Position numbers and translations under genes: made by a program. Shown one piece after another: positions 36,943 to 45,867 of a DNA stretch of 64,000 nt. How positions within the stretch are numbered: position 1 is the first letter of the stretch; each line of letters opens with the position of its first letter. The stretch spans positions 124,001 through 188,000 of the forward strand of contig JAHHSL010000001.1 in the NCBI GenBank assembly GCA_020025235.1, written 5' to 3'. Origin of the DNA: Ruthenibacterium sp. (GTDB taxonomy: Bacteria; Bacillota; Clostridia; Oscillospirales; Ruminococcaceae). Below the pieces are notes generated by a model that saw nothing but the letters and a program-made list of their open reading frames with translations, searched no databases and was not told the DNA's origin.

Positions 36943-39369
36943 TTATGCACGCTTCTTTTTCCGGTAAAGCACCGCACCGGCATACACGGCCCATACAACT
37001 GCCGCGCCTGCGGTGATTTTCTTTGTCAGGTCAAGGCCCGGCGTCTCGTACGAAAATACGATCGTATTTTCCCCTGCAGGGCACAGCACCGCACTCAGCC
37101 CGCCGTTCACACGTTCGATCTCGACCGGCCTGCCGTTCACCCGTGCGGTGAAGCCCTCGTCAAACGGCACCGAGAAGAACACGAGATTTTCGCGCGGGAG
37201 CGTGATCTGCGCCGTAAAGCCCGTGCCGTCCGCTTCAAAGCGGTGCGCCGCGGTGCGGCGGCGCGCCTGCACATCCTGGACATACCGTTCATATCCGGTG
37301 CTCAGATCGGCTGTCTGCATCGGTTCCATAAGATGCCCGTATTTTTCGATCTGCTCAGACGTCAGCGCAATGGCGCGCATCAAAAGCTGCGAGCGCGATT
37401 CCTCCGGGCGCCCCATAAGCGTGATCGGTGCCGGTGTTTCCGCCGCGGCGTCGGTGCTGTCCGCGCCTTCTTCGTCCTGTGCGTTTTCTTCCGCCTTGTC
37501 CTCAGTCTCCTCTTCTTCCAGCAGGATGTATTTATCATAGGTAAAGCCCATGGGCACATAGTTTTCATTGCGGAAATAGGTGATCGCGCCATCGCTGTGA
37601 TCGAGCGTATAGCCGTATGCGCCCCAGTCTTCGGCAAATTCATCTGCCTTATCCGGCTCCACCGCAATGTATTCCACGCTCAGAAGGCCGCGCAGTGCAT
37701 AGAGCTTCTGCTCCGGCTTCGAGGATACGTCACGCTTTACGCCGACGCGCGGGTAGAAATCCATGATCGAGGGCGTGACGACGCTGTTGAAGAAATGGAT
37801 GCACGGCTTTTCCGCCCACAGCCCCAGATTATCCTGTGTTTCGTAGGTGTCAATGCGGTAGAAATGATCGTCCGGCAGTTCCATATGCCGAGCCGATTCA
37901 TAGCACTGGCTGCGGTAATTTGCATCGCCCTCCCACTGCGGGAATTTCCCGAGTGAAATATGCACCACGGAATAGAATACCGAAAAACCGAGGATCGCCG
38001 CCAGCAGGACGCGCGTAAAGTTCGGCCTTTCATAGCACTGGCGGATCACGGAAAGGAAAATCAGCAGCCCCAGCACTGCCGTCAGGTATGTCAGCCAGAA
38101 CTGCGCCTGATTCTGCACAACGCCGATGCTCCACGTTTCGTCGGTCTTTTCGGGCACCAGTGCAAAAACCGCGAATAAAAGCGTGATGACCATGACGGGG
38201 CGAAAGCCTGTCATCAGGTCGATCTCCTCATCCTGCAGCGCACACATCGTGGCGGCGCACATGATCAAAATCGGCATATAGTACCAGCGCGCATAGTAGC
38301 TGGAATTGAGCGCATAAAACGAGGAGTTGAGCACCGGCACAAGCGCCATGATCAGGCACGCCCACAAAAGCTTTGTGAATCCGCTTTTCTGCCGTGTTTT
38401 CATGTACGCCCATACGCCCGCACAGCTGACGATCGGCAGATACGCCGTCATGCTTGTGTGCTTGATAACAGCATCCTTGAAGATGTTGGGCAGATACGTC
38501 GGGTCCGGCGGCAGAAACAGCGAAGAAAGGATCGCAAAATACTGCTGCACCCGCCCGTACAAAAGAAAGCCGAAGCCGCTGGAAAGGTTCACCGTGCGCG
38601 GATTGTCCGCAAGGCACAGCACAGCCGGCCACAAAAGCAGACAGCCCAGCGCCACGCCGAGCAGCGATTCAAACGCAAGCTGCAGGAAGGCTTTGAAGCG
38701 GATCTTGTATTCCCCGACAGCCAGCATGATGAAAAAGTACAAAAACAAAAATACGATCTGTCCTGCAAAGAAGAAATAGTTGTTGAGCACATTGACGGCG
38801 ACCATCAGCGGAAAGATCGCGCGCTGTCCGTCATAGACATAATTATCCAGTGCCCACAGCAGAAACGGGAACAGCGCAACGCAGTCCACAAAGTGGTTGA
38901 AAAACGTATTGTACACCGTAAAGCCCGAAAGCGCGTACAGGCATGCGCCGATGACGGCATAATTGCGCGATTTTGCATACCGTGCCAGATACGCATATGC
39001 GCCCAGACCCGCAATGCCGAATTTCAGCATGAACATCGGCACCATGGAAAACGGCACCCATGCCTGCGGCAAAAGCGTCGTCAGCCAGAAAAACGGCGAG
39101 CCGAGCAGATAAAACGAGTATGCATTGACCGCAGACGTGCCAAGGTCAGTTGCCCAGCTCCACTGTCCGGGGCTGTTTTTCACAAATCCGTTCATATAGG
39201 TGTAAAACGGGATCTGCTGGCTGTTGAAATCGCCGCAGTATTGAAAAAGCCCCCGGTCCACGATCAAAAACGGCAGAAAAATAAAAAAGGCCGTCACCGC
39301 ACAGATTAGGAAGGACATCGCATATCCGTTCATCTGTTTTCGGCCGCTGTGCCCTGCAAGTCTGTTCAT
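36943..39369 (-). CDS. YfhO family membrane protein (GT-C-like fold)
   Basis: The 808-residue protein has about 13 membrane segments in its first 480 residues and a soluble region after that. The early acidic motif VDRGLFQYCGDFNSQQIPFY fits YfhO and related GT-C glycosyltransferases, in Bacillus linked to glycosylation of lipoteichoic acid. A strongly acidic insertion (LLEEEETEDKAEENAQDEEG, about 610-650) is unusual. A last helix near the C-terminus precedes RKKKRA. It is the first gene of a run with tex. Confidence 0.88.
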   Translation of the reverse strand: MNRLAGHSGRKQMNGYAMSFLICAVTAFFIFLPFLIVDRGLFQYCGDFNSQQIPFYTYMNGFVKNSPGQWSWATDLGTSAVNAYSFYLLGSPFFWLTTLLPQAWVPFSMVPMFMLKFGIAGLGAYAYLARYAKSRNYAVIGACLYALSGFTVYNTFFNHFVDCVALFPFLLWALDNYVYDGQRAIFPLMVAVNVLNNYFFFAGQIVFLFLYFFIMLAVGEYKIRFKAFLQLAFESLLGVALGCLLLWPAVLCLADNPRTVNLSSGFGFLLYGRVQQYFAILSSLFLPPDPTYLPNIFKDAVIKHTSMTAYLPIVSCAGVWAYMKTRQKSGFTKLLWACLIMALVPVLNSSFYALNSSYYARWYYMPILIMCAATMCALQDEEIDLMTGFRPVMVITLLFAVFALVPEKTDETWSIGVVQNQAQFWLTYLTAVLGLLIFLSVIRQCYERPNFTRVLLAAILGFSVFYSVVHISLGKFPQWEGDANYRSQCYESARHMELPDDHFYRIDTYETQDNLGLWAEKPCIHFFNSVVTPSIMDFYPRVGVKRDVSSKPEQKLYALRGLLSVEYIAVEPDKADEFAEDWGAYGYTLDHSDGAITYFRNENYVPMGFTYDKYILLEEEETEDKAEENAQDEEGADSTDAAAETPAPITLMGRPEESRSQLLMRAIALTSEQIEKYGHLMEPMQTADLSTGYERYVQDVQARRRTAAHRFEADGTGFTAQITLPRENLVFFSVPFDEGFTARVNGRPVEIERVNGGLSAVLCPAGENTIVFSYETPGLDLTKKITAGAAVVWAVYAGAVLYRKKKRA

Positions 39370-39391
39370 ATCCTGATCCCCCTGTTATAAT
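39363..39391 (+). promoter_or_regulatory. Candidate promoter of the yfbR-like gene
   Basis: TG-T-TATAAT (39383-39391) is a perfect extended -10; the -35 at 17 bases (TGTTCA) is weak and overlaps the start codon of the divergent YfhO-type gene. Confidence 0.45.
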
Positions 39392-39449
39392 GTTCCCCAG
39401 AGCAATGTTTTTTCAAAATAAGTTTATTTGCGAAACGAGGTTTATCGTC

Positions 39450-40052
39450 ATGGAACTGTATCCGTTCAGCGCGCTGCTTGCGCGGATGAAATATATCACA
39501 CGCTGGGGCCTGATGCGTTCTTCCCGTCCGGAATCGCTCAGCGAGCACACCGCCGAAACCGCGATCCTTGCCCACACGCTCGGGATGATCTCCCAAAGCA
39601 TATTCGGCACATCGGTGCGCCCCGAAACACTTGCCGTCGCCGCTTTGTATCACGATGCATCCGAGATCCTGACGGGCGATATGCCGACGCCTGTGAAATA
39701 CAAAAATGAAACGCTGCGCAGTGCGTATAAAGAGGTGGAGGCCGAAGCGGCGCACACGCTCGGCGCACTTTTGCCGGACGCATTGCGTGACACCATGTCC
39801 GGCTGCCTTTCCGGCAAAGCGCTGCAAAAGCATGAAGCCGTTCTGCTCAAGGCTGCCGACAGGCTTTCGGCGCTGATCAAGTGCATCGAAGAAGCAAACA
39901 GCGGCAACCGTGAATTTGAAGGTGCGCGCCGCCAGCAGCTGGCCGCGCTGCACGCGATGCACTGCCCCGAAGCCGATTATTTTTTAGAGCACATGCTGCC
40001 CTGCTACGACTGGACGCTGGACGAGCTTTCCGCCGGAAAACCTCAGCGCTGA
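39450..40052 (+). CDS. YfbR-like 5'-deoxynucleotidase (HD domain)
   Basis: The 200-residue protein matches YfbR. SEHTAETAILAH (first HD His), ALYHDASEILTGDMPTPVKY (HD pair plus the family signature) and LLKAADRLSALIKCIEEA (distal Asp) are all present. YfbR removes phosphate from deoxynucleoside monophosphates using divalent metal. GAGG precedes the start at 39450. It stands alone between divergent or convergent neighbours; its stop directly abuts the dusB stop. Confidence 0.94.
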   Translation: MELYPFSALLARMKYITRWGLMRSSRPESLSEHTAETAILAHTLGMISQSIFGTSVRPETLAVAALYHDASEILTGDMPTPVKYKNETLRSAYKEVEAEAAHTLGALLPDALRDTMSGCLSGKALQKHEAVLLKAADRLSALIKCIEEANSGNREFEGARRQQLAALHAMHCPEADYFLEHMLPCYDWTLDELSAGKPQR

Positions 40053-41042
40053 TCACCGTTCGCTCTGCAGCTGCCACGCGTGTTCGATCACGGCATCAAG
40101 ATCGGTAAAATACCGCATGCCGCAGCATTCCCTGCGCAGTGCAGCCGCGCCGCGCAGCCCGTGCATATACCACGCGGCATGCCCGCGCGCCTGCTGCATG
40201 GCAATAAATTCGCCCTTTTCCTCGCACATGGAATAGATGTGCTCTTTCAGCACGCGAAAGCGCTCCGCAAGCGTCGGCGGGGCGGGGATCTCCCTGCCCT
40301 GCAGTGCGGCGGCGATCTGTGCAAACAGCCACGGGTTGCCCATGGCCCCGCGCCCGACCGCAACGCCGTCGCAGCCGGTATCGGCAATCAGCTTCACTGC
40401 GTCCTCGGCGGTTACAACGTCGCCGTTTGCCAGCACGGGAATGGAAACGCCCGCTTTGATCTTTGCAATTTCGTCTGTGTGGATACCCGGATTGTACATT
40501 TCCTGCCGCGTGCGTCCGTGCACCGTCAGCATGGCAATTCCGGCATCCTCGCACCGCTTTGCCGTTTCCCCGCCCGTCATGGTTTCGTCATCCCAGCCGA
40601 TCCGCAGCTTCACCGTGACCGGGATCTCTGCGGGCACGGCATCGCGCACGGCCTTTGCAACCGCGCCTGCAAGCGGCGGGTCCTTCAAAAGTGCGCTGCC
40701 TGCGCCGGGGCCCACGATTTTCGGCGCGGGACAGCCCATGTTGATATCAATAAAATCGAACGGCGTTTTGCTGCGCATTTCGCAGATAAGCTGCGCCGCC
40801 TGTGCCATAACCTCCGGTTCCGCGCCGAACAGCTGTACGCCGAACGGCGCCTTGCCGCCCCCGCCCGCCATAAGCTGCGGGCTTTTTTTATCCCCCATGG
40901 TCAGCGCCTTGGCACTGACCATTTCACTGACGGTGCACACCGCGCCGTGCTCTGCGCACAGGCGCCGCATGGATGCATCCGTCGCACCCGCCATGGGTGC
41001 AAGTGCCGCTCCTGCGGCAAGCTTCAAATTTCCAAGCTGCAT
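40053..41042 (-). CDS. dusB: tRNA-dihydrouridine synthase
   Basis: The 329-residue FMN enzyme reduces uridine to dihydrouridine in tRNA. Its TIM barrel begins GAALAPMAGATDASMRRLC, the catalytic Cys lies in DINMGCPAPKIVGPGAGSALL (about 105), the phosphate-binding part is VLANGDVVTAEDA and VAVGRGAMGNPWLF. The C-terminal helical domain binds tRNA. It is divergent from polA. Confidence 0.96.
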   Translation of the reverse strand: MQLGNLKLAAGAALAPMAGATDASMRRLCAEHGAVCTVSEMVSAKALTMGDKKSPQLMAGGGGKAPFGVQLFGAEPEVMAQAAQLICEMRSKTPFDFIDINMGCPAPKIVGPGAGSALLKDPPLAGAVAKAVRDAVPAEIPVTVKLRIGWDDETMTGGETAKRCEDAGIAMLTVHGRTRQEMYNPGIHTDEIAKIKAGVSIPVLANGDVVTAEDAVKLIADTGCDGVAVGRGAMGNPWLFAQIAAALQGREIPAPPTLAERFRVLKEHIYSMCEEKGEFIAMQQARGHAAWYMHGLRGAAALRRECCGMRYFTDLDAVIEHAWQLQSER

Positions 41043-41156
41043 AGAAAACCTGCTTTTCTTCCAAATTCAAAACAGCGGGTCTTGCCCGCCGACGCCGCGA
41101 AGGTGATATTTTCCGCAGGCGATATTTATAATATTGTACCATAAATGCGGGAAATA

Positions 41157-41165
41157 TGGTATACT
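41157..41165 (+). promoter_or_regulatory. Extended -10 promoter of polA
   Basis: TG-G-TATACT (41157-41165), about 45 bases before the TTG start. No good -35 was seen at 16-18 bases. Confidence 0.45.
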
Positions 41166-41208
41166 AACAGCGTACGTTTTACATTTGAATTTACGGAGGA
41201 GATCCCTT

Positions 41209-43740
41209 TTGAAACTGCTTGTACTGGACGGCAACAGCATTGTGAACCGCGCGTTTTACGGCATCAAGGTGCTTACAACAAAAGACGGACGGTTCACCAA
41301 CGCCATTGTCGGATTTATGAATATCCTCTTGAAACTGGAAAACGAAGAAAAGCCGGATGAAGTTGCCATTGCATTTGACCTGAAAGCGCCGACCTTCCGT
41401 CATAAGATGTTCGACGGCTACAAGGCGCAGCGCAAGGGCATGCCCGAAGAACTGGCATCGCAGATGCCGGTTTTAAAGGAGCTGCTGGGCGATCTCGGCT
41501 ACCAAATGGTGACCTGCGAAGGCTTTGAAGCCGACGATATCCTCGGTACGCTGGCGGGCGCGTGCGATGCGCGCGGCGATGAATGTGTGATCGCCACCGG
41601 CGACCGCGACAGCCTGCAGCTGGTTTCGCCGCATACCCGCGTACTGCTTGCGGGCACGAAAATGGGCAAAAGCGTCACCACCGTTATGGATATGGACGCC
41701 GTGCAGGAAAAATACGGCGTATCCCCGCAGGGGCTGATCGAAGTGAAAAGCCTTATGGGCGATGCGTCCGATAATATTCCGGGCGTTGCGGGCATCGGCG
41801 AAAAGACCGCGCTTTCCCTGATCCAGAACTTCGGCACACTGGCCGGAGTGTACGAAAACATCGACGATGCACGCATCAAAAAAGGCGTGCGCGAAAAGCT
41901 GCTGCACGATAAAGAAAACGCGGATATGAGCCGCGTTCTTGCCGAGATCGTCCGCAATGCGCCGGTCGAAACCGCCGTGGGCAGCTATCTGAAGCACGCA
42001 CCCGACGCCGATGCTTCGCGCAGGCTGCTTTCGGAACTGGAAATGTTCTCCGTGCTGGAAAAGCTCGGCCTGCAGGAACAGGCGCCCGAACAGCTTGGCT
42101 TTGCGGATGTCCCCGATCTGCCCCATATAGCGGTAAAACCGCTGTCCCGCTGCACCGGAACCGTATTTTTGTGTGCCGAAGGCGGGCAGCTGCTGGCGGC
42201 GCAGGGCACGGATGTATTTGCCGCACCGGCGGATTCCGAAGAACTGCTTGCGCTTTTGCGCGATCCTTCCGTTGAAAAGCGCTGCTTTGACGCAAAGCCG
42301 CTGTACCGCATCTGCTTTGCGCATGATACCGAAGCGCAGAACATCACGTTTGATGCAAAGCTTGCCGCCTATCTGCTCAACCCCGCCGCATCCGAATATA
42401 CGGTGGTGCGGCTTGCAGCGGAATACGGCGTGCGCCCCGCCTTTGCCTGCGAATACCCGCAGGCGGCACTCATCGAAGAACTGTGCAGCGTGCTGCGCAG
42501 GGAATGTGACGAAAACGGCATGGGCAAACTGCTGGATGAAATCGAATTCCCGCTCTGCGAAGTGCTCGCCAGCATGGAGCACCTTGGTGTTCTGGTGGAT
42601 AAAAAAGGCATCGAAGCATTCGGCGTCGAGCTGCAGTCTGCCATTAACGATGAGCTTTCGGCCATTTACGCCGAAGTCGGCTATGAATTCAACGTCAACA
42701 GCCCCAAACAGCTTGGCCGCGTTCTGTTTGAAGATCTTGGCCTTCCGGTGCGCAAAAAGACAAAAAGCGGATATTCCACCAACGCCGAAACACTGGAAAG
42801 CCTGCGCAATTATTCGCCGGTGATCGGGCATATCCTGCAGTACCGCACCTATCAGAAGCTTAATTCCACCTATGTGGAAGGTCTTTTGAAGGTCGTCGGC
42901 GAGGACAGCCGGATTCATTCCACCTTTAACCAGACGGAAACGCGGACGGGACGCATTTCTTCGGGGGAACCGAACCTGCAGAACATCCCTGTGCGCACCG
43001 AACTCGGCAGCCGGTTCCGCCGCTATTTCATCGCGCCCGAAAACGCCGCGCTGCTGGACGCGGATTACAGCCAGATCGAACTGCGGCTGCTGGCGCACAT
43101 TTCCGGCGACAAAGCCATGTGCGAAGCGTTCCGCACCGGCGCGGACATCCACCGCAGCACCGCCGCCAAAATCTACGGGCTTGCGCCGGAGGACGTCACC
43201 GCTTCGCTGCGTTCCTCGGCAAAGGCCGTGAACTTCGGCATCGTGTACGGCATCGGCGCATTCAGCCTTTCCAAGGATCTCGGCGTCAGTGTCAAAGAAG
43301 CAGACGCCTTCATCAAGAACTATTTTGCAAACTTCCCCGGCGTCAAGGATTATCTGGATAAAACCGTTGATGACGGCCGCCGGGACGGCTTTGTCACCAC
43401 CTTGTACGGCCGCCGCCGGATGCTGCCGGAGCTTTCGAGCAGCAATTTCAACGTGCGCAGCCTTGGTGAGCGAATGGCAATGAATACACCGATCCAGGGC
43501 ACGGCCGCCGATATCATCAAGCTTGCCATGGTGCGCGTGTATAACCGCCTGAAAAAGGAAGGCCTGCGCGCAAAGCTTGTTCTGCAGGTGCACGACGAAC
43601 TGATCGTGGAATGTCCGGATGACGAAAAGGAAAAGGCTTCGCTGATCCTCGGGGAAGAAATGCAGCACGCCGCCGAGCTTTCCGTTCCGCTGACGGCAGA
43701 CGTCAACAGCGGTTCTTCGTGGTATACTGCCAAGGGCTGA
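41209..43740 (+). CDS. polA: DNA polymerase I
   Basis: The 843-residue enzyme acts in repair and Okazaki fragment processing. The 5'-3' nuclease domain (1-290) has LVLDGNSIVNRAFYG, GFEADDILGTLA and LMGDASDNIPGVAGIGEKTA. The middle domain (about 300-450) lacks the DxE of an active proofreading exonuclease. The polymerase domain has motif A DADYSQIELRLLAHISGD, motif B SSAKAVNFGIVYG and motif C LQVHDELIVE. The TTG start is chosen because GGAGGA lies eight bases upstream. It leads an operon with rimI and tsaD. Confidence 0.97.
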   Translation: MKLLVLDGNSIVNRAFYGIKVLTTKDGRFTNAIVGFMNILLKLENEEKPDEVAIAFDLKAPTFRHKMFDGYKAQRKGMPEELASQMPVLKELLGDLGYQMVTCEGFEADDILGTLAGACDARGDECVIATGDRDSLQLVSPHTRVLLAGTKMGKSVTTVMDMDAVQEKYGVSPQGLIEVKSLMGDASDNIPGVAGIGEKTALSLIQNFGTLAGVYENIDDARIKKGVREKLLHDKENADMSRVLAEIVRNAPVETAVGSYLKHAPDADASRRLLSELEMFSVLEKLGLQEQAPEQLGFADVPDLPHIAVKPLSRCTGTVFLCAEGGQLLAAQGTDVFAAPADSEELLALLRDPSVEKRCFDAKPLYRICFAHDTEAQNITFDAKLAAYLLNPAASEYTVVRLAAEYGVRPAFACEYPQAALIEELCSVLRRECDENGMGKLLDEIEFPLCEVLASMEHLGVLVDKKGIEAFGVELQSAINDELSAIYAEVGYEFNVNSPKQLGRVLFEDLGLPVRKKTKSGYSTNAETLESLRNYSPVIGHILQYRTYQKLNSTYVEGLLKVVGEDSRIHSTFNQTETRTGRISSGEPNLQNIPVRTELGSRFRRYFIAPENAALLDADYSQIELRLLAHISGDKAMCEAFRTGADIHRSTAAKIYGLAPEDVTASLRSSAKAVNFGIVYGIGAFSLSKDLGVSVKEADAFIKNYFANFPGVKDYLDKTVDDGRRDGFVTTLYGRRRMLPELSSSNFNVRSLGERMAMNTPIQGTAADIIKLAMVRVYNRLKKEGLRAKLVLQVHDELIVECPDDEKEKASLILGEEMQHAAELSVPLTADVNSGSSWYTAKG

Positions 43741-43773
43741 TTTTTGCCCGATTTTTGGAAAGAGAGATTTTTT

Positions 43774-44232
43774 ATGGATACACACGCCCCCGTGCACGCG
43801 TTTTTGTGCCGCCCCATGCGTCAGGATGACCTTGCGCTGTGCGCCGCGATCGAAGCTTGTGTCGAGGACGGCTGGAGCGAAAGCGCCCTTTCCTCCGAGC
43901 TTTCGCAGGAAATCGCGCGGCTTTTTGTCGCCGAAACCGACGGCGTCATTGCGGCGCTTGCCGTATTTCAGCTTGTGTGCGGCGAAGCAAGCCTGTGTGC
44001 CGTCAGCACCGCGCCGTCCATGCGCCGTCAGGGCGCGGCACAGCATCTGCTTTCGGCTGCGTTTTCCGCACTTTTTGCCGAAGGCGCGCAGACGGTTTTT
44101 CTGGAGGTGCGTTCCCGCAACGATGCGGCGCGCGCACTGTACCGCAAGCTCGGCTTTGAAGAAATCGGCCTGCGCAGAAATTTTTACCAAAATCCCTGTG
44201 ATGATGCCATTCTGATGAAAAAATCGTTATAA
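43774..44232 (+). CDS. rimI: Ribosomal protein S18-alanine N-acetyltransferase-like GNAT
   Basis: The 152-residue GNAT protein has LCAVSTAPSMRRQGAAQHLL (acetyl-CoA loop RRQGAA), FLEVRSRNDAARALYRKLGFEEIGLRRNFYQNP, and the ending DAILMKKSL; these are RimI signatures, including the RNFY motif. RimI acetylates the N-terminus of S18. Adjacency to tsaD is common in bacteria and supports the name. It follows polA by 33 bases. Confidence 0.92.
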   Translation: MDTHAPVHAFLCRPMRQDDLALCAAIEACVEDGWSESALSSELSQEIARLFVAETDGVIAALAVFQLVCGEASLCAVSTAPSMRRQGAAQHLLSAAFSALFAEGAQTVFLEVRSRNDAARALYRKLGFEEIGLRRNFYQNPCDDAILMKKSL

Positions 44233-44254
44233 CTCAAGAAAGGATGTGTCTTTT

Positions 44255-44725
44255 ATGCTGAAAGCGCTGAAAATCCTCGGAATTTTCTTTTCCGCTATCG
44301 GTTTCTGCTTTCTTCTTGCCGGACTGATTCTCTTCGCTTTTCCCGCTGTGCCGTATCCATTGCAGCTTATTTTTGTTATTTTCGGCATAGTCTTTCCTGC
44401 CTGCGGCATCGTCATGCTGCAAGTGCGTTCTTATCACATCCGAAAAAAAGAGCGTTTGCTCAACATCGGTCTGCGCACCACCGCCCATGTGATAGAATTT
44501 ACTTATGATTACTTTGTTTCCATAAATCACCGCCACCCGTTCATGGTTCTGTGTGAAGGCACCGATCCGTTTGACGGCACAACGCGCATTTACACATCGG
44601 AAAGTGTCTGGATCGACCCTTCCCTGTTCCTTTCCATTAATTCTCCGGTTTCTGTCTATGTGAATCCGGACAAGCCCAAGCAGTACTATGTTGATCTTGA
44701 CTCTGTACTGCCGTGCAGCAAATAA
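44255..44725 (+). CDS. Small membrane protein, DUF3592-like
   Basis: The 156-residue protein has two N-terminal membrane helices (ILGIFFSAIGFCFLLAGLILF and QLIFVIFGIVFPACGIVML), then a soluble beta-rich domain with TTAHVIEFTYDYF, HPFMVLCEGTDP and VSVYVNPDKPKQYYVD, a pattern of DUF3592 proteins. AAAGGATG precedes the start at 44255. Its DNA is visibly richer in A/T than polA, rimI and tsaD on either side, suggesting later insertion into this operon. The function is unknown. Confidence 0.78.
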   Translation: MLKALKILGIFFSAIGFCFLLAGLILFAFPAVPYPLQLIFVIFGIVFPACGIVMLQVRSYHIRKKERLLNIGLRTTAHVIEFTYDYFVSINHRHPFMVLCEGTDPFDGTTRIYTSESVWIDPSLFLSINSPVSVYVNPDKPKQYYVDLDSVLPCSK

Positions 44726-44756
44726 CTTTTTGATTTTAAACTAAGGAAGTATCCGT

Positions 44757-45764
44757 ATGAATATTTTAGGAATCGAATCCAGCTGTGACGATACCTGTGC
44801 GGCCGTTGTGCGCGACGGACGGGAACTTATCTCCAACTGTATTGCAACCAGTGCCGCCGAACAGAATCTTTACGGCGGCGTCGTGCCCGAAATCGCAAGC
44901 CGCCGCCACATCGAACACATCTCGCAGGTGGCGGAACGCGCCCTGCGCGAAGCCGGTCTGACGCTGGACGAGATCGACGCCGTTGCGGCCACCTTTGCCC
45001 CCGGCCTGATCGGTGCGGTGCTCGTTGGGCTGAATTTTGCCAAGGGGCTTGCCTTTTCCGCTGAAAAGCCGCTGATCCCCGTACATCATCTGCGCGGGCA
45101 CATCGCCGCGCTGTATCTGACGCATCCCGAACTCAAGCCGCCGTTCCTGTGCCTTGTTGCAAGCGGCGGGCACAGCCACATTGTCGAAGTAACGGATTAC
45201 ACAAGCTTCAAGGTCCTTGGCCGCACAGTGGATGACGCCGCCGGAGAGGCCTTCGATAAAGTGGCGCGCACGCTCGGGCTGGGCTACCCCGGCGGGCCTG
45301 CCGTCAGCCGCGCCGCCGCCGCAGGAAACCCGCGGGCTTATAATCTGCCGACGCCGCATGTGGAAGGCGCCTATAATGTCAGCTTTTCCGGCCTGAAAAC
45401 TGCCGTGCTGAACATTGTCAACAAAGCCAATATGAAGGGGGAAAGCATCAGCGTGCCCGATATGGCGGCAAGCTTTGAATTCCGCATTACGGATATCCTT
45501 GCCGAAAAGCTGCTGCTTGCCGCAAAGGATACGCATGCAAAGCAGATCTGCATTGCGGGCGGTGTTGCGGCAAACCGCTCGCTGCGCGAAACACTGCAAA
45601 AGGGCGCGCAGAAGCTCGGCGCAAAGCTGTACCTGCCCGATATCAGCCTGTGCGGCGACAACGCCGCCATGATTGCGGCACAGGGCTATTACGAATACCA
45701 ATCCGGCAGCCTCGCGGATCTTTCCCTCAACGGGCTTGCCACGCTCGGGATCGACTACCGCTGA
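44757..45764 (+). CDS. tsaD: tRNA N6-adenosine threonylcarbamoyltransferase
   Basis: The 335-residue ASKHA-fold enzyme transfers the threonylcarbamoyl group to A37 of tRNAs reading ANN codons. The opening ILGIESSCDDTCAAVV, metal-binding PVHHLRGHIAAL, LVASGGHSHIV, GEAFDKVARTLGLGYPGGP and CIAGGVAANRSLR are all present. Partners tsaB, tsaE and tsaC are not in the window, but tcdA, which acts next in the pathway, is at 53110. Confidence 0.98.
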   Translation: MNILGIESSCDDTCAAVVRDGRELISNCIATSAAEQNLYGGVVPEIASRRHIEHISQVAERALREAGLTLDEIDAVAATFAPGLIGAVLVGLNFAKGLAFSAEKPLIPVHHLRGHIAALYLTHPELKPPFLCLVASGGHSHIVEVTDYTSFKVLGRTVDDAAGEAFDKVARTLGLGYPGGPAVSRAAAAGNPRAYNLPTPHVEGAYNVSFSGLKTAVLNIVNKANMKGESISVPDMAASFEFRITDILAEKLLLAAKDTHAKQICIAGGVAANRSLRETLQKGAQKLGAKLYLPDISLCGDNAAMIAAQGYYEYQSGSLADLSLNGLATLGIDYR

Positions 45765-45814
45765 TCCCCGTTCTTCCCCGCCGCACGGGATGTGCCGGCC
45801 TTAAAATGCTTCAA

Positions 45815-45859
45815 ACAAAAAAGGTGCGTCATCCGCATGAGATGACGCACCTTTTGTTT
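45815..45859. terminator. Bidirectional terminator between tsaD and the HAD gene
   Basis: A 14-base stem (45819-45832 with 45842-45855) with matching CAAACAAA and TTTGTTTG flanks ends both converging transcripts. Confidence 0.82.
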
Positions 45860-45867
45860 GGTTCTTT

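Noticed and set aside
39387..39416. Minus-strand TTGAAA-N18-CATTAT before the YfhO-type gene
   Set aside because: The transcript would start only about 10 bases before the start codon, inside or after the ribosome binding site, so it is too uncertain to list as a promoter.
41473..44190. A 905-codon open frame on the minus strand opposite polA and rimI
   Set aside because: It lies opposite a gene with complete polymerase motifs, has low-complexity His/Gln/Arg-rich translation, and no ribosome binding site or family pattern. It arises from the high-GC codon usage of polA.
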